Assembly: GCA_910576125.1 (NCBI GenBank)
Contig: CAJTHM010000001.1
Location: forward strand, 62,001 to 126,000
Length of the DNA: 64,000 bases
Reading direction: 5' to 3'
From: Lachnospiraceae bacterium
GTDB lineage: Bacteria > Bacillota > Clostridia > Lachnospirales > Lachnospiraceae
In this document: positions 19,494 through 27,688 of the stretch, piece after piece
Position numbering within the stretch: the stretch's first letter is position 1
Layout: each line of letters opens with the position of its first letter
Program-made: the position numbers and the translations under genes
The notes under the pieces: generated by a model
What the model saw: only the letters and a program-made list of their open reading frames with translations
What the model was told of the DNA's origin: nothing
Database searches by the model: none

Positions 19494-20729
19494 TCATAGT
19501 TTTCTTCCGTTCACTGTTATGGCCTGCCCTGTGCGGTTCGTTACAGAAAGTGAACCGCTCTTCCAGTATACATCTATTTCGCCGTTCAGGAAAGGCAGAT
19601 TTTCTATCCGGAACCAGTTCATTCCCTCCGGCAGCCGCGGCGCTATCCGGATGCCCGCCTCGGGCCCATTCGGATGTATTCCCGCCATTTCGTAGATAAA
19701 TGTCTCCACCGCCGCGTAGGACACTTCCGGGTACTCCCTGCGGAAAAGATCGGGAGATATCAGCTCTTTCAGCCATTTCTCTCCCCGCTGCGGCTGTCCG
19801 TTCCGATAGAACAGCGCCGGGTAATGGGAAAGGCTTTCCACATTTATCCCTTTCAGCCCCTCTTCGTCGAGGATGTCCAGCACCGCCTTTGATTTCTGCC
19901 CATCCTCCACCACCTGGTAATAGCTCAGGCTCAGGATATGCCCGATTTCATCGCTGTGCCGCAGCTTCCCCTCTTTGTCTTTCACTTTGTAAAACATTTG
20001 TTCTTCATCGTCCCACCACTGCTCGTACAGCAGCTGTTCCAGCTTATGCGCCGTCGCTCTGCAGCGGGCGCTCCTCTCCTGGTCTTTCCGGCATCCGAAC
20101 AGGGCCTCCGCGGAGCGGTATCCCCTGATTTCAATGGCCAGAAGATCGATCAGCGCCTGAGCCTCCATGAACCGGCTGTCCTCACAGTAGGAGGGTATCC
20201 CCAGCCTGGAGCCGGGATATCTGCGCTCCAGGAGCCCGTCCCCGTCCCTGTCCCATAAGCGGGCGTATTCCTCCACTGTGGTCTGATAAAAGCGCACGAA
20301 ATCCGACTGGAACAGATAGTCCCTGTCCCCTGTCATCCGGTACATCCTGTAGCAGGCGTCCGTCACGTCGAAATTCGCGGGCAGATTGTACCAGAAGTCC
20401 TGGTCTCCGGCGTAATCCACCGGACAGGGCCTGTAATCCTTGTCTATCTCCCAGAAGCCGCAGAACTGCCTGCTCTCCGCAACGCTCTGGGCGAAGCGCA
20501 GGAGCATATTCTTGGTGTGCTCCCGAAGCCCCAGAGCCTCCGCTCCTTTCGCGTGATGGGCCACATCCCGCATGCAGAATGCCTGTCTGTCAGGCAGGGC
20601 GGCCTCGTACCATTTCCCTACCAGGTCGCCCTCATGGCTGTAGGCAAGGGCCTGTTCTTTCGCCCAGGCAAATCCTCTGTTCCAGAATTCCTCCGATGTG
20701 GTAAATTCGATTCTTCCCTTTTCTGCCAT
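19494..20729 (-). CDS. Six-hairpin glycosidase-like protein
   Basis: The 411-aa protein has the look of an (alpha/alpha)6 toroid enzyme: repeated helix pairs with aromatic loops such as GFWEIDKDYRPCPVDYAGDQ, DRDGDGLLERRYPGSRLGI and PEVSYAAVETFIYEMAGIHP. The last 60 residues form a short beta-tail (RIENLPFLNGEIDVYWKSGS), as in GH78 and GH95 relatives. There is no signal peptide, so it acts inside the cell on imported oligosaccharide. It lies between an LplABC importer and a GH36-like gene. I cannot assign a CAZy family with confidence; debranching or rhamnosidase-like activity is possible. Confidence 0.72.
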   Translation of the reverse strand: MAEKGRIEFTTSEEFWNRGFAWAKEQALAYSHEGDLVGKWYEAALPDRQAFCMRDVAHHAKGAEALGLREHTKNMLLRFAQSVAESRQFCGFWEIDKDYRPCPVDYAGDQDFWYNLPANFDVTDACYRMYRMTGDRDYLFQSDFVRFYQTTVEEYARLWDRDGDGLLERRYPGSRLGIPSYCEDSRFMEAQALIDLLAIEIRGYRSAEALFGCRKDQERSARCRATAHKLEQLLYEQWWDDEEQMFYKVKDKEGKLRHSDEIGHILSLSYYQVVEDGQKSKAVLDILDEEGLKGINVESLSHYPALFYRNGQPQRGEKWLKELISPDLFRREYPEVSYAAVETFIYEMAGIHPNGPEAGIRIAPRLPEGMNWFRIENLPFLNGEIDVYWKSGSLSVTNRTGQAITVNGRKL

Positions 20730-20750
20730 AGTCTGCCTCCCTGTACTCCT

Positions 20751-21649
20751 CTACTGTTTCACCGCGCCCAGCGTCATGCCGGAGACGAAATATCTCTGGA
20801 AAAAAGGGTAAATCACGATAATGGGCACCACCACGATAATCGTAATGGCCGCGCGCACGGTGAGCGGCTGGATTCCCCTCATCTTTTCCGCGATCATGAC
20901 GGAATCCGTCATGTTGGAGATGGCATTGGTCTGGTTCAGGATGCGGTACAGGATAATCTGCAGATTGTCCCAGGTACCGTTCTTGCTGTACAGATTCACA
21001 TCGAACCAGGAATTCCAGTGGCCCACCCCTACATAAATGGCGATGCAGGCCAGCATGGGGACGCTCAGCGGCAGGACGAACCGGGTAAAGATGCACAGTT
21101 CGCTGGCTCCGTCCACCCTTGCGGCCTCAAAGAGCGCTTCGGGCAGATTCTGGACATAGGACGCGCACAGGAGCATATAGTAGGCGCTGAATATGGAGGG
21201 AACCCAATAGACCGCCAGCGTATTCACCAGGCCCAGTCTAGTCATGAGCAGATAGACCGGAATCAGCCCGCCGCCGAAATACATGGTGATCAGAAACAGG
21301 ATCCGCATGAACTTCCTGCCGCTAAACTGCCTGCAGCTGACGATATACCCCAGCAGCGCATTCCCCAGGACCGCCGTCACGGTGCCGATCACGGTACGCA
21401 GCACGGACACCACGAAACCGCGTATCAGGCTGCTGTCCGCCAGGACGAATTTATAGTTTTCCAGCGAGAACACTCTGGGCCACAGATAGATACCCCCCTG
21501 ACCGCGTCATAGCCGTCATTGAACGAAATCGCCAGCACGTTGACAAAGGGATATACCACCGCGACCAGAACCAGAATCATCAATACAATGTTAAACGCGT
21601 CGAACACTCTTCCCGACTTTGTCTGTTTGATATAGAACGGACGACTCAT
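20751..21649 (-). pseudogene. LplC/YtcP-like sugar permease, frameshifted
   Basis: Two frames on the minus strand form one 299-aa permease if a single base is added. The first runs from ATG 21649 (MSRPFYIKQTKSGRVFDAFN), with a membrane helix and NDGYDAVRG. The second continues at LWPRVFSLENYKFVLADSSL and ends in VSGMTLGAVKQ, the usual end of LplC-type proteins. The break is at a G run of six (21493-21498); seven G would restore AVRGGIYLWPRVF. The EAA loop EALFEAARVDGASE that docks the ATPase is intact. This is either a sequencing or assembly error, phase variation by slippage, or a real mutation. Its partner permease starts 13 bp upstream. Confidence 0.85.
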
Positions 21650-21661
21650 GATATCCCTCCT

Positions 21662-22594
21662 TTAAAAAATTGCCGTATCCAGCTTCTTGCGGCAGAACCA
21701 GTTGGTGGCCCATACCAGGAGCACCCCGATCACGGACTTCATCAGCCCTACTGCGGTACCGATGGAGTAGTAGCCCAGTTGGATGCCGTACCGGTAGGAA
21801 TAGGTATCGATGACATCCCAGTAATTCTGCGTGGAGGCATTGCCCAGCACCAGATGCTGCTCAAATCCCGCGTTCAGGATTCCTCCGATTCCTAAAATCC
21901 ACTGCACTACTATGGTGGGCAGAATCGTAGGCAGGATGACATAGCGCACCACTCCCAGCCGCCCCATGCCGTCTACCGCCCCGGCTTCCATCAGCTCCGA
22001 ATCCATGCTGGACATGGCGGAGAGATAGATGATAGAGGCCCATCCCATGCCTTTCCAGATGTTGGCTATGGTGTACATCACCCAGTAATACCTGCCCTCC
22101 GTCAGGAACGGAATCGCCTCCTCCACCAGATGCAGCCGCTTCAGGATATCGTTTATGATTCCTTCGTTGGAGAGCAGCATGAAAATCATGCTGCCCGCCA
22201 CGACCCAGGAGATAAAATGCGGCAGATAGGAGGTGGTCTGGACGCATTTCTTGAACCATCCGTTCTTCAGTTCATTGACGCACAGCGCGAACAGTATAGG
22301 CGCCACGAATCCGAATGTCAGCCCCATGACGCTCATGGCCAGCGTGTTGCGCAAAAGCTGCAGAAACACCGGGCTGAGCACAAATTCCCTGAAATATTTC
22401 AGTCCCACGAATTCACAGTCAAAAACGGACATGCCGGGCATATAATCCACAAAAGCAATCAGCAGACCGTACATGGGCACATAGGCAAACAGGATTACCC
22501 ATATGATAATCGGAATGCACAGCAGCCAGAGCTGGCGCTGCTTCTGAAACATTTTCCAACAATGTCCCGCTTTCTTTTTGATTTTTTCTACCAT
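21662..22594 (-). CDS. LplB-type sugar ABC transporter permease
   Basis: This is the inner-membrane half of a carbohydrate or complex oligosaccharide importer (CUT1 family, LplB/YtfT-like). The 310-aa protein has a basic N-tail, a first helix at about 25-45, VPMYGLLIAFVDY typical of LplB, and five more helices. The EAA loop reads ELMEAGAVDGMGRLGVV. It sits between the binding lipoprotein (25 bp upstream) and the frameshifted LplC-like gene. No ATPase is encoded here, as usual for this family, which borrows a shared MsmX-type ATPase. Confidence 0.92.
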   Translation of the reverse strand: MVEKIKKKAGHCWKMFQKQRQLWLLCIPIIIWVILFAYVPMYGLLIAFVDYMPGMSVFDCEFVGLKYFREFVLSPVFLQLLRNTLAMSVMGLTFGFVAPILFALCVNELKNGWFKKCVQTTSYLPHFISWVVAGSMIFMLLSNEGIINDILKRLHLVEEAIPFLTEGRYYWVMYTIANIWKGMGWASIIYLSAMSSMDSELMEAGAVDGMGRLGVVRYVILPTILPTIVVQWILGIGGILNAGFEQHLVLGNASTQNYWDVIDTYSYRYGIQLGYYSIGTAVGLMKSVIGVLLVWATNWFCRKKLDTAIF

Positions 22595-22618
22595 GCTTTT
22601 ATCCTCTCGTCAGCTGTA

Positions 22619-24340
22619 TCACTGCCCCATCTTCTCCATGGCTTTCTTGTAGTTCTCGGAATAAGCCTCTTCAATCTTATCGATTCCCGCCACTGTCAGG
22701 GCATCCTGCAGTTTCGTCCACGCAGCCTCGAATTCCTCATCATTGTTGGCCTGTACCGCGATCGGCCAGTTCATCTTCCAGGCATCTTTCACGGATTGCT
22801 CCGCCAGTTTGACTTCATCGGATTTCACCCGCAGCGTGTAGGTGGAGGCGTCAAAAATCGTGCCCGCCATGTTTTCAATCATCATGGACTTCCACTTGTT
22901 CTCTTCATACCACATCTGGTTAGGCCAGATATTGTGCTCCCCGTCCTCCCATCTGGACTGGTTCATGAACAGCCAGGGCACGCCCTGCCAGTAATATTCG
23001 TCATCGTAGGACCAGGTCTCGGTAACGAGCTGCTGCTTGGCCTCGGAATCCACCTCCCAGTTGCCGTTCTCATCGATGTTCCAGAACTTGCCGGTTCTTC
23101 CTGTATCTCCTATCGGCGTACCGTTCGGAATGCCCCATCCGGAGATTGCTTTCCCAAGGTCTGTGGCCTGGAAATTGATGAATTTCATGAGGGCTTCCGG
23201 ATTCTTCGCCTTGTCCGTGATGATGGTGCATGAGCTGCCAAGGTAATTCTTGCCGCTCAGGTACGCGCCCTCGGCATTCTCCCCCTTGAAGCTGATCTGC
23301 ACGAAGCGTTTGTCCTCAGGCATGTTGGGATCCATGCTCTGCCACACCTCATGTCCCGCGTTGTAGCTGATCCACCAGCCGCCAACCGCGCCCACGATCC
23401 TCTCGCTGGAGAACTTGGCTTTCCACTGTTCAAAATTGTTGGCAAAGGCATCGGGATCAAGGGTCTTGTCCTGATAGAAGCGGTTGAAGAACTTTGTCAT
23501 CTCTTTGCCTTCATCCGTGAACGCCCAGTAGGTAAAGTTGCCCTCGTCATCCACTTTGTAGCCGTTCTTCAGGCCCCAGAAGCCGCTGTATGTAGCCGGA
23601 TCGGGGTCTTCGTACAGGGACATGGCGTATCTGGTCTCCCCGTTGGGAGTGGTGGGGAATTTCTCCAGAATCGCGTTCAGCGCATTGTAGTAATCATCCG
23701 GCGTCTTGATTTCCGGCGCGCCGATTGCCTGCCACTCATCGTAGCGGATGTGGGCGCTGTTGTCCGGCAGTTCCGAGATGCTGCCCATCAGAGTGGGAAC
23801 GTACCAGAGCTTCATGTCATTGTCCAGGAACAGAGGATAGTGCTCGCCCATGGAAGCTTTCACGTCCGCACCGATATTGTCCATGTAAGGGGTCAGCTCC
23901 ACCGCCTTATTCATCTTGACGAATTTCTCCATGGTGGTGAAAGACAGGTTCCTGATGATGTCCGGGTAATCCCCGGATGCCAGCGCCAGGTTCACGGCTT
24001 CCGTCCCGTCACCGGCAATGTGCTGAATATTGAACTGGATATTGAATTTTTCCTTAAAATACGCGATTACGTTCTCTTCTCCGGCTTTTTCCGCCTCTGT
24101 GGGGGCATAGCTTCCGGAGGCGTCCAGGATATTAATCTCCAGGGTCTCCTCGGGCACTTCCCAGCCGAACTCATTGAAATTGCCGGAGCCCTGGCCGGAT
24201 TCTGCCTGCGCCTGTGAAGCGTCTGTGCCGCCGGACTCTCCCGCGCTGCCGGATACCCCTGCGCTTCCCGAATTCCCGCATCCTGCCAGTAAGCCCGCGA
24301 TTAAAACTGCCGCAATCAGTGAACTCTTTTTCTTCCTCAT
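22619..24340 (-). CDS. Extracellular sugar-binding lipoprotein (LplA-like)
   Basis: This lipoprotein captures oligosaccharide outside the cell for the LplB/LplC-like permeases. The signal peptide ends in the lipobox LLAGC, with the lipidated Cys near residue 21, then a Gly/Ser-rich linker (to about 50) and a two-lobe binding domain up to residue 573. This size is typical of the large LplA/YtcQ group that binds complex glycans. A promoter lies at 24402-24430. It is first in the operon lplA-lplB-lplC-glycosidases, and an AraC activator is divergent. The ligand is unknown. Confidence 0.93.
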   Translation of the reverse strand: MRKKKSSLIAAVLIAGLLAGCGNSGSAGVSGSAGESGGTDASQAQAESGQGSGNFNEFGWEVPEETLEINILDASGSYAPTEAEKAGEENVIAYFKEKFNIQFNIQHIAGDGTEAVNLALASGDYPDIIRNLSFTTMEKFVKMNKAVELTPYMDNIGADVKASMGEHYPLFLDNDMKLWYVPTLMGSISELPDNSAHIRYDEWQAIGAPEIKTPDDYYNALNAILEKFPTTPNGETRYAMSLYEDPDPATYSGFWGLKNGYKVDDEGNFTYWAFTDEGKEMTKFFNRFYQDKTLDPDAFANNFEQWKAKFSSERIVGAVGGWWISYNAGHEVWQSMDPNMPEDKRFVQISFKGENAEGAYLSGKNYLGSSCTIITDKAKNPEALMKFINFQATDLGKAISGWGIPNGTPIGDTGRTGKFWNIDENGNWEVDSEAKQQLVTETWSYDDEYYWQGVPWLFMNQSRWEDGEHNIWPNQMWYEENKWKSMMIENMAGTIFDASTYTLRVKSDEVKLAEQSVKDAWKMNWPIAVQANNDEEFEAAWTKLQDALTVAGIDKIEEAYSENYKKAMEKMGQ

Positions 24341-24401
24341 AATTTTTCTCCTTTTCTGCTTTCCCGGGATTGTCGTCCCTGAATCTAAGGTTTATAATGG
24401 A

Positions 24402-24430
24402 ATTATAAGGATTTCCGCTTTTTCTACCAA
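24402..24430 (-). promoter_or_regulatory. Promoter of the LplA-like operon
   Basis: TTGGTA (24425-24430) and TATAAT (24402-24407) lie on the minus strand with a 17-bp spacer, about 60 bp before the lipoprotein start. The weak -35 box fits activation by the divergent AraC protein. Confidence 0.65.
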
Positions 24431-24547
24431 TGGAAAAAAGCTACGCCGACATGGAGAAATGTTGGGTCGGCTATACATTTTGTCAGTGGAGGAATCTTTT
24501 TCGGATTCCCTTTCTCTCAAACTGCACAAGTCATTTGTCCCAGGCGC

Positions 24548-24576
24548 TTGCAAGATATCTATTTTTCCTATATAAT
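24548..24576 (+). promoter_or_regulatory. Promoter of the AraC regulator gene
   Basis: TTGCAA (24548-24553) and TATAAT (24571-24576) are spaced by 17 bp. A start site near 24583 favours translation from ATG 24623 and rules out the longer open frame that begins inside the promoter. Confidence 0.68.
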
Positions 24577-24622
24577 TGAGGGGAAAGATGTGAATTACAT
24601 CCGATTCGGGGAGGATTCTCTC

Positions 24623-25627
24623 ATGGCAACGCAGTCATTAATCAAAATCCATAAATACCATGACGATTTACAGCGCTTCATTCATTTCTACAATGTCAAA
24701 CGGGACAAAAACCTGATTCTGATCCAGACAGGCTGCCAGGACCGCTGCCATTCCGTCCAGGTCCGTCCCAGAGTCCGCGACCATTTCCTGCTGCATTTCG
24801 TCAGCGCCGGTTCCGGCTGTCTCCATCTGCAGAACGCCTCCTATAAGGTGAACGCCAACGACTGCTTTTTGATATATCCCAACGAGCTGTCCACCTATCA
24901 TTCTCAGACCGGCAGCATCTGGGCCTATTATTGGATCGGCATCTCCGGGACGCTGGCGGAGGATCTGCTTGCCAAAATCGGTTTCCGTCCCGGAAAGCAG
25001 GCCGTACATTTTTCCGATCCCTCTGTCTTCGATGTGCTGGCGCAGATCGTCGATGTGGCAATGCTGTATCAGGATGACATCTACGCCCTGTATATGAAGA
25101 CCTGCAGCCTGCTGTACCAGCTTTTTTCCATTTTATATCTGGAAAACAAGGAAAAGCGCCTGACGTTCCACTCGCCTCTGCTGGAGGACAATGCCGCCCT
25201 GTTCGGAATCGGCTATTCCAGGCAGCAGTGGGTCAGCGCTGTGGTCACGCTGATTCAGGACAACTACAGCGAAAATCTGAAAGTAGAAGCCATCGCCAGC
25301 TATCTGCATTTGAACCGCAGCTATCTCTCGTCCCTGTTCAAACAGGAGATGGGAGTCTCTATCAAGCAATACCTCTCCGAATACCGCATAGAGGCGGCGA
25401 AGAACAAGCTTCTGAAGACAGACCGGAGCATCAGCGAGATTTCCTATCAGTGCGGCTTTCCTGACCCTCTCTATTTTTCCCGTATTTTTAAGGAGAAGAC
25501 CGGGTTGAGCCCCAGCGAGTTCCGCCAGGCGGACAATTCCGAGGGACATACCTCCGGGCATGAATTGGATAAAGCCAGCACCATCGATCTGCCTGCCCAG
25601 ACCGAGGACTATTTTCTGACCTACTGA
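24623..25627 (+). CDS. AraC-family transcriptional regulator
   Basis: This 334-aa regulator has an N-terminal cupin-like sugar-sensing domain (about 1-150; LHFVSAGSGCLHLQNASYKV, DCFLIYPNELSTYHSQTGS) and two C-terminal helix-turn-helix units (about 205-305; IASYLHLNRSYLSSLFKQEM, ISEISYQCGFPDPLYFSRIF). It probably activates the divergent lplA-like operon when a sugar is bound. The start ATG at 24623 has GGGGAGG 8 bp upstream. A GTG at 24590 is also in frame but falls too close to the predicted transcription start. The last 25 residues are a polar tail. Confidence 0.92.
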   Translation: MATQSLIKIHKYHDDLQRFIHFYNVKRDKNLILIQTGCQDRCHSVQVRPRVRDHFLLHFVSAGSGCLHLQNASYKVNANDCFLIYPNELSTYHSQTGSIWAYYWIGISGTLAEDLLAKIGFRPGKQAVHFSDPSVFDVLAQIVDVAMLYQDDIYALYMKTCSLLYQLFSILYLENKEKRLTFHSPLLEDNAALFGIGYSRQQWVSAVVTLIQDNYSENLKVEAIASYLHLNRSYLSSLFKQEMGVSIKQYLSEYRIEAAKNKLLKTDRSISEISYQCGFPDPLYFSRIFKEKTGLSPSEFRQADNSEGHTSGHELDKASTIDLPAQTEDYFLTY

Positions 25628-25662
25628 AAAGGAGGCCGCGGGAATCCATTCCCGCGGCCTCC
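25627..25662 (-). terminator. Strong terminator between convergent genes
   Basis: A perfect 15-bp stem, GGAGGCCGCGGGAAT (25631-25645) with 25648-25662, has a 2-bp loop as written. TTTT follows on the minus strand, ending the glycosidase operon above; the plus-strand side has no clear T run but the stem may also stop AraC transcription. Confidence 0.82.
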
Positions 25663-25678
25663 CCGGCAAAACTCTTTA

Positions 25679-27637
25679 TCAGGCTGTCCCGGCGATCCAA
25701 AAACGCGGCTTGGCCGCCCTACAGCCGGTTCTCAAAATATGATAATAATATATCGGCATTGCGCTCCATCCATGGCACAGGCTTCCGGCATTGTCAAAAT
25801 CTTTCTCCCCCAGCTCCGTCTCCCATACCGTCGTGCCGCCGTATTCCACCATGGGGGTGTATATCCTCTCGATATCCTCCAGAATCACCGGGGCATAGCG
25901 CTCTTTGTCCACTTTCAGCCAGGCATCGTACTTAAAGCAGAGCATGGACAGGGAGATCGGCGTCAGCGCTTCATCCGTCCGCAGGCGCCGGCATAAGCTT
26001 TCCGCCTCACTGCCCGTCACCGCGCCGCAGAGGATCGCCAGGGCGTTCCCCAACTGGCTGCCGCCTCCTACCCGGGACAGATTGCGGCACAGTCCGGCCT
26101 CCTCGTCCCAGAATGCCTGACGGATATGGCCGTTAAGGGTTTGGGCCTGAGCGCTGTAATCGTTCTTCCTGCCCAGCCTGTCCGCTATTGCCCCCAGATT
26201 CTGCAGCGCCAGGGACAGCAGCGCGTTCAGGATCACATCCGGCCGGGAGGTATCGGTGGCCGCTCCGTCCAGCCCCTGCCGCCATTCATAGAAGTTCCAG
26301 TATCTTTTCCCCGCAAAGGGCGGTATCAGGCCGTCCTTTATATGGCTGGTGAACGCCTCCGCCACGGACACCAGCTTCGGATAGATTTCCTCCAGGAATG
26401 CCAAATCGCCGCTGTAGTCCAGGTACTCCCTGCACTCCGTGATATAATGCAGGGAGAAAGAGGGAATGACGAAATCCATCTTGATAGGATAGCAGATAGA
26501 CATCAGCCCGTCCTCCCGCCTGTCTTTGGACATCAGCTGCAGGCAGGCCCTGGGGAAACGGTACTCCCCGAAGGCATAATACCCGGCCAGCATCTGGTTG
26601 CGGCTGTCCATGGCGTACAGCGCCTGCTCCCTCCAGGGACAGTCCTCGTAGTGCTCATGCATGCACAGGTGCAGGGTCTCCACACACATGTCGTAAATCT
26701 TCGTCTGCAGCGCGTTCAGCCGGGGCCTTGCCTTTTCCGCAAGGACATACATGGCAGGGGCAATGGCCAGCTTCTCCACGGTCACCGGATGCTCCGAATG
26801 GATCTCCAGATACCGGCAGCCCAGCCTGCGGAAAGGATTCAGGTATTCGTTTTCCCCTTGCTTCGCCCTGTAGGAAACGCTGAAGTCCCTGCCGCCGATA
26901 ATCCGGCGCACACAGCCGTCCTCTATATGCTCTCCGTAGGCTATGGTGATATCCTGCTCCCGGGGAGAGTTCAGCTTCAGGCGCAGGAATCCTACCTGCT
27001 CGCTGCCAAGGTCAAAAATGACATCTGTGTCGCTGATTCGTTTGCACTCTGTGCCGTCTACATCTGACAGCAATGTCAGTTTATCGCAGGGCCTGATGCG
27101 CAGGGGAAGTTCCTGCTTTACCACCACTGCCGGATGAAAATCTGATGACGCTCCTGTCATCCAGTCATCCTCTTTGGCGGCATCGTAGCCATATCCTAAG
27201 CCCAGCTGGCCGGTGATGATATGCATCCTGTGGTTCCGGTAGGCCCTGCTCATGCGGGAGAGCGTGTCCTCACTGCTTCTGCACAGCATTTTTTCCTCTC
27301 CCACAACCTCATACAGCAAGCCCGCGTTGCCCAGGCAGTATGTAGAGGAACTGGCTATGCCATAATACCACACCACTATGGCGATGCAATTCGCCCCCTT
27401 TGTACAGCAGGCGGTGATGTCCACCTCGTCGTACACCTTGTCGTAGGGGAAATCCGCATACTGCCCCCATGCCGCAAGCACGCCGTTCACATACGCCGCA
27501 TAATTGCTGTCCGCCGAGATGCGCAAAGTCACATTGCCCGCTTCATAGTCGAACCGATCCAGAAACTCCCCGTACTCGTCCGCCCGGGGATTGGCGTTGC
27601 ACCAAATCCACAGCGCATTTTCAAATGCTTTTTCCAT
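25679..27637 (-). CDS. GH78-like alpha-L-rhamnosidase family protein
   Basis: This is a 652-aa cytoplasmic six-hairpin glycosidase. The N-terminal beta-sandwich (about 1-300) starts ENALWIWCNANPRADEYGEF and includes the lectin-like ISADSNYAAYVNGVLAAWGQ. The catalytic toroid carries HEHYEDCPWREQALYAMDSR, the GH78 signature around the acid residues. Rhamnosidases of this type release terminal alpha-rhamnose from plant glycans or glycosides. It lies 51 bp downstream of the GH95 gene and ends at a strong terminator. Relatives with other specificities exist, so the activity is a family-level call. Confidence 0.8.
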   Translation of the reverse strand: MEKAFENALWIWCNANPRADEYGEFLDRFDYEAGNVTLRISADSNYAAYVNGVLAAWGQYADFPYDKVYDEVDITACCTKGANCIAIVVWYYGIASSSTYCLGNAGLLYEVVGEEKMLCRSSEDTLSRMSRAYRNHRMHIITGQLGLGYGYDAAKEDDWMTGASSDFHPAVVVKQELPLRIRPCDKLTLLSDVDGTECKRISDTDVIFDLGSEQVGFLRLKLNSPREQDITIAYGEHIEDGCVRRIIGGRDFSVSYRAKQGENEYLNPFRRLGCRYLEIHSEHPVTVEKLAIAPAMYVLAEKARPRLNALQTKIYDMCVETLHLCMHEHYEDCPWREQALYAMDSRNQMLAGYYAFGEYRFPRACLQLMSKDRREDGLMSICYPIKMDFVIPSFSLHYITECREYLDYSGDLAFLEEIYPKLVSVAEAFTSHIKDGLIPPFAGKRYWNFYEWRQGLDGAATDTSRPDVILNALLSLALQNLGAIADRLGRKNDYSAQAQTLNGHIRQAFWDEEAGLCRNLSRVGGGSQLGNALAILCGAVTGSEAESLCRRLRTDEALTPISLSMLCFKYDAWLKVDKERYAPVILEDIERIYTPMVEYGGTTVWETELGEKDFDNAGSLCHGWSAMPIYYYHILRTGCRAAKPRFWIAGTA

Positions 27638-27688
27638 AAAATTTACCCGCTTCCTTTCCTGCTCATTATGCTGCCATGTGGCCTGTCA

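Noticed and set aside
24548..24622. Longer N-terminus of the first AraC regulator
   Set aside because: It would begin inside the predicted promoter; the ribosome site and promoter support ATG 24623.
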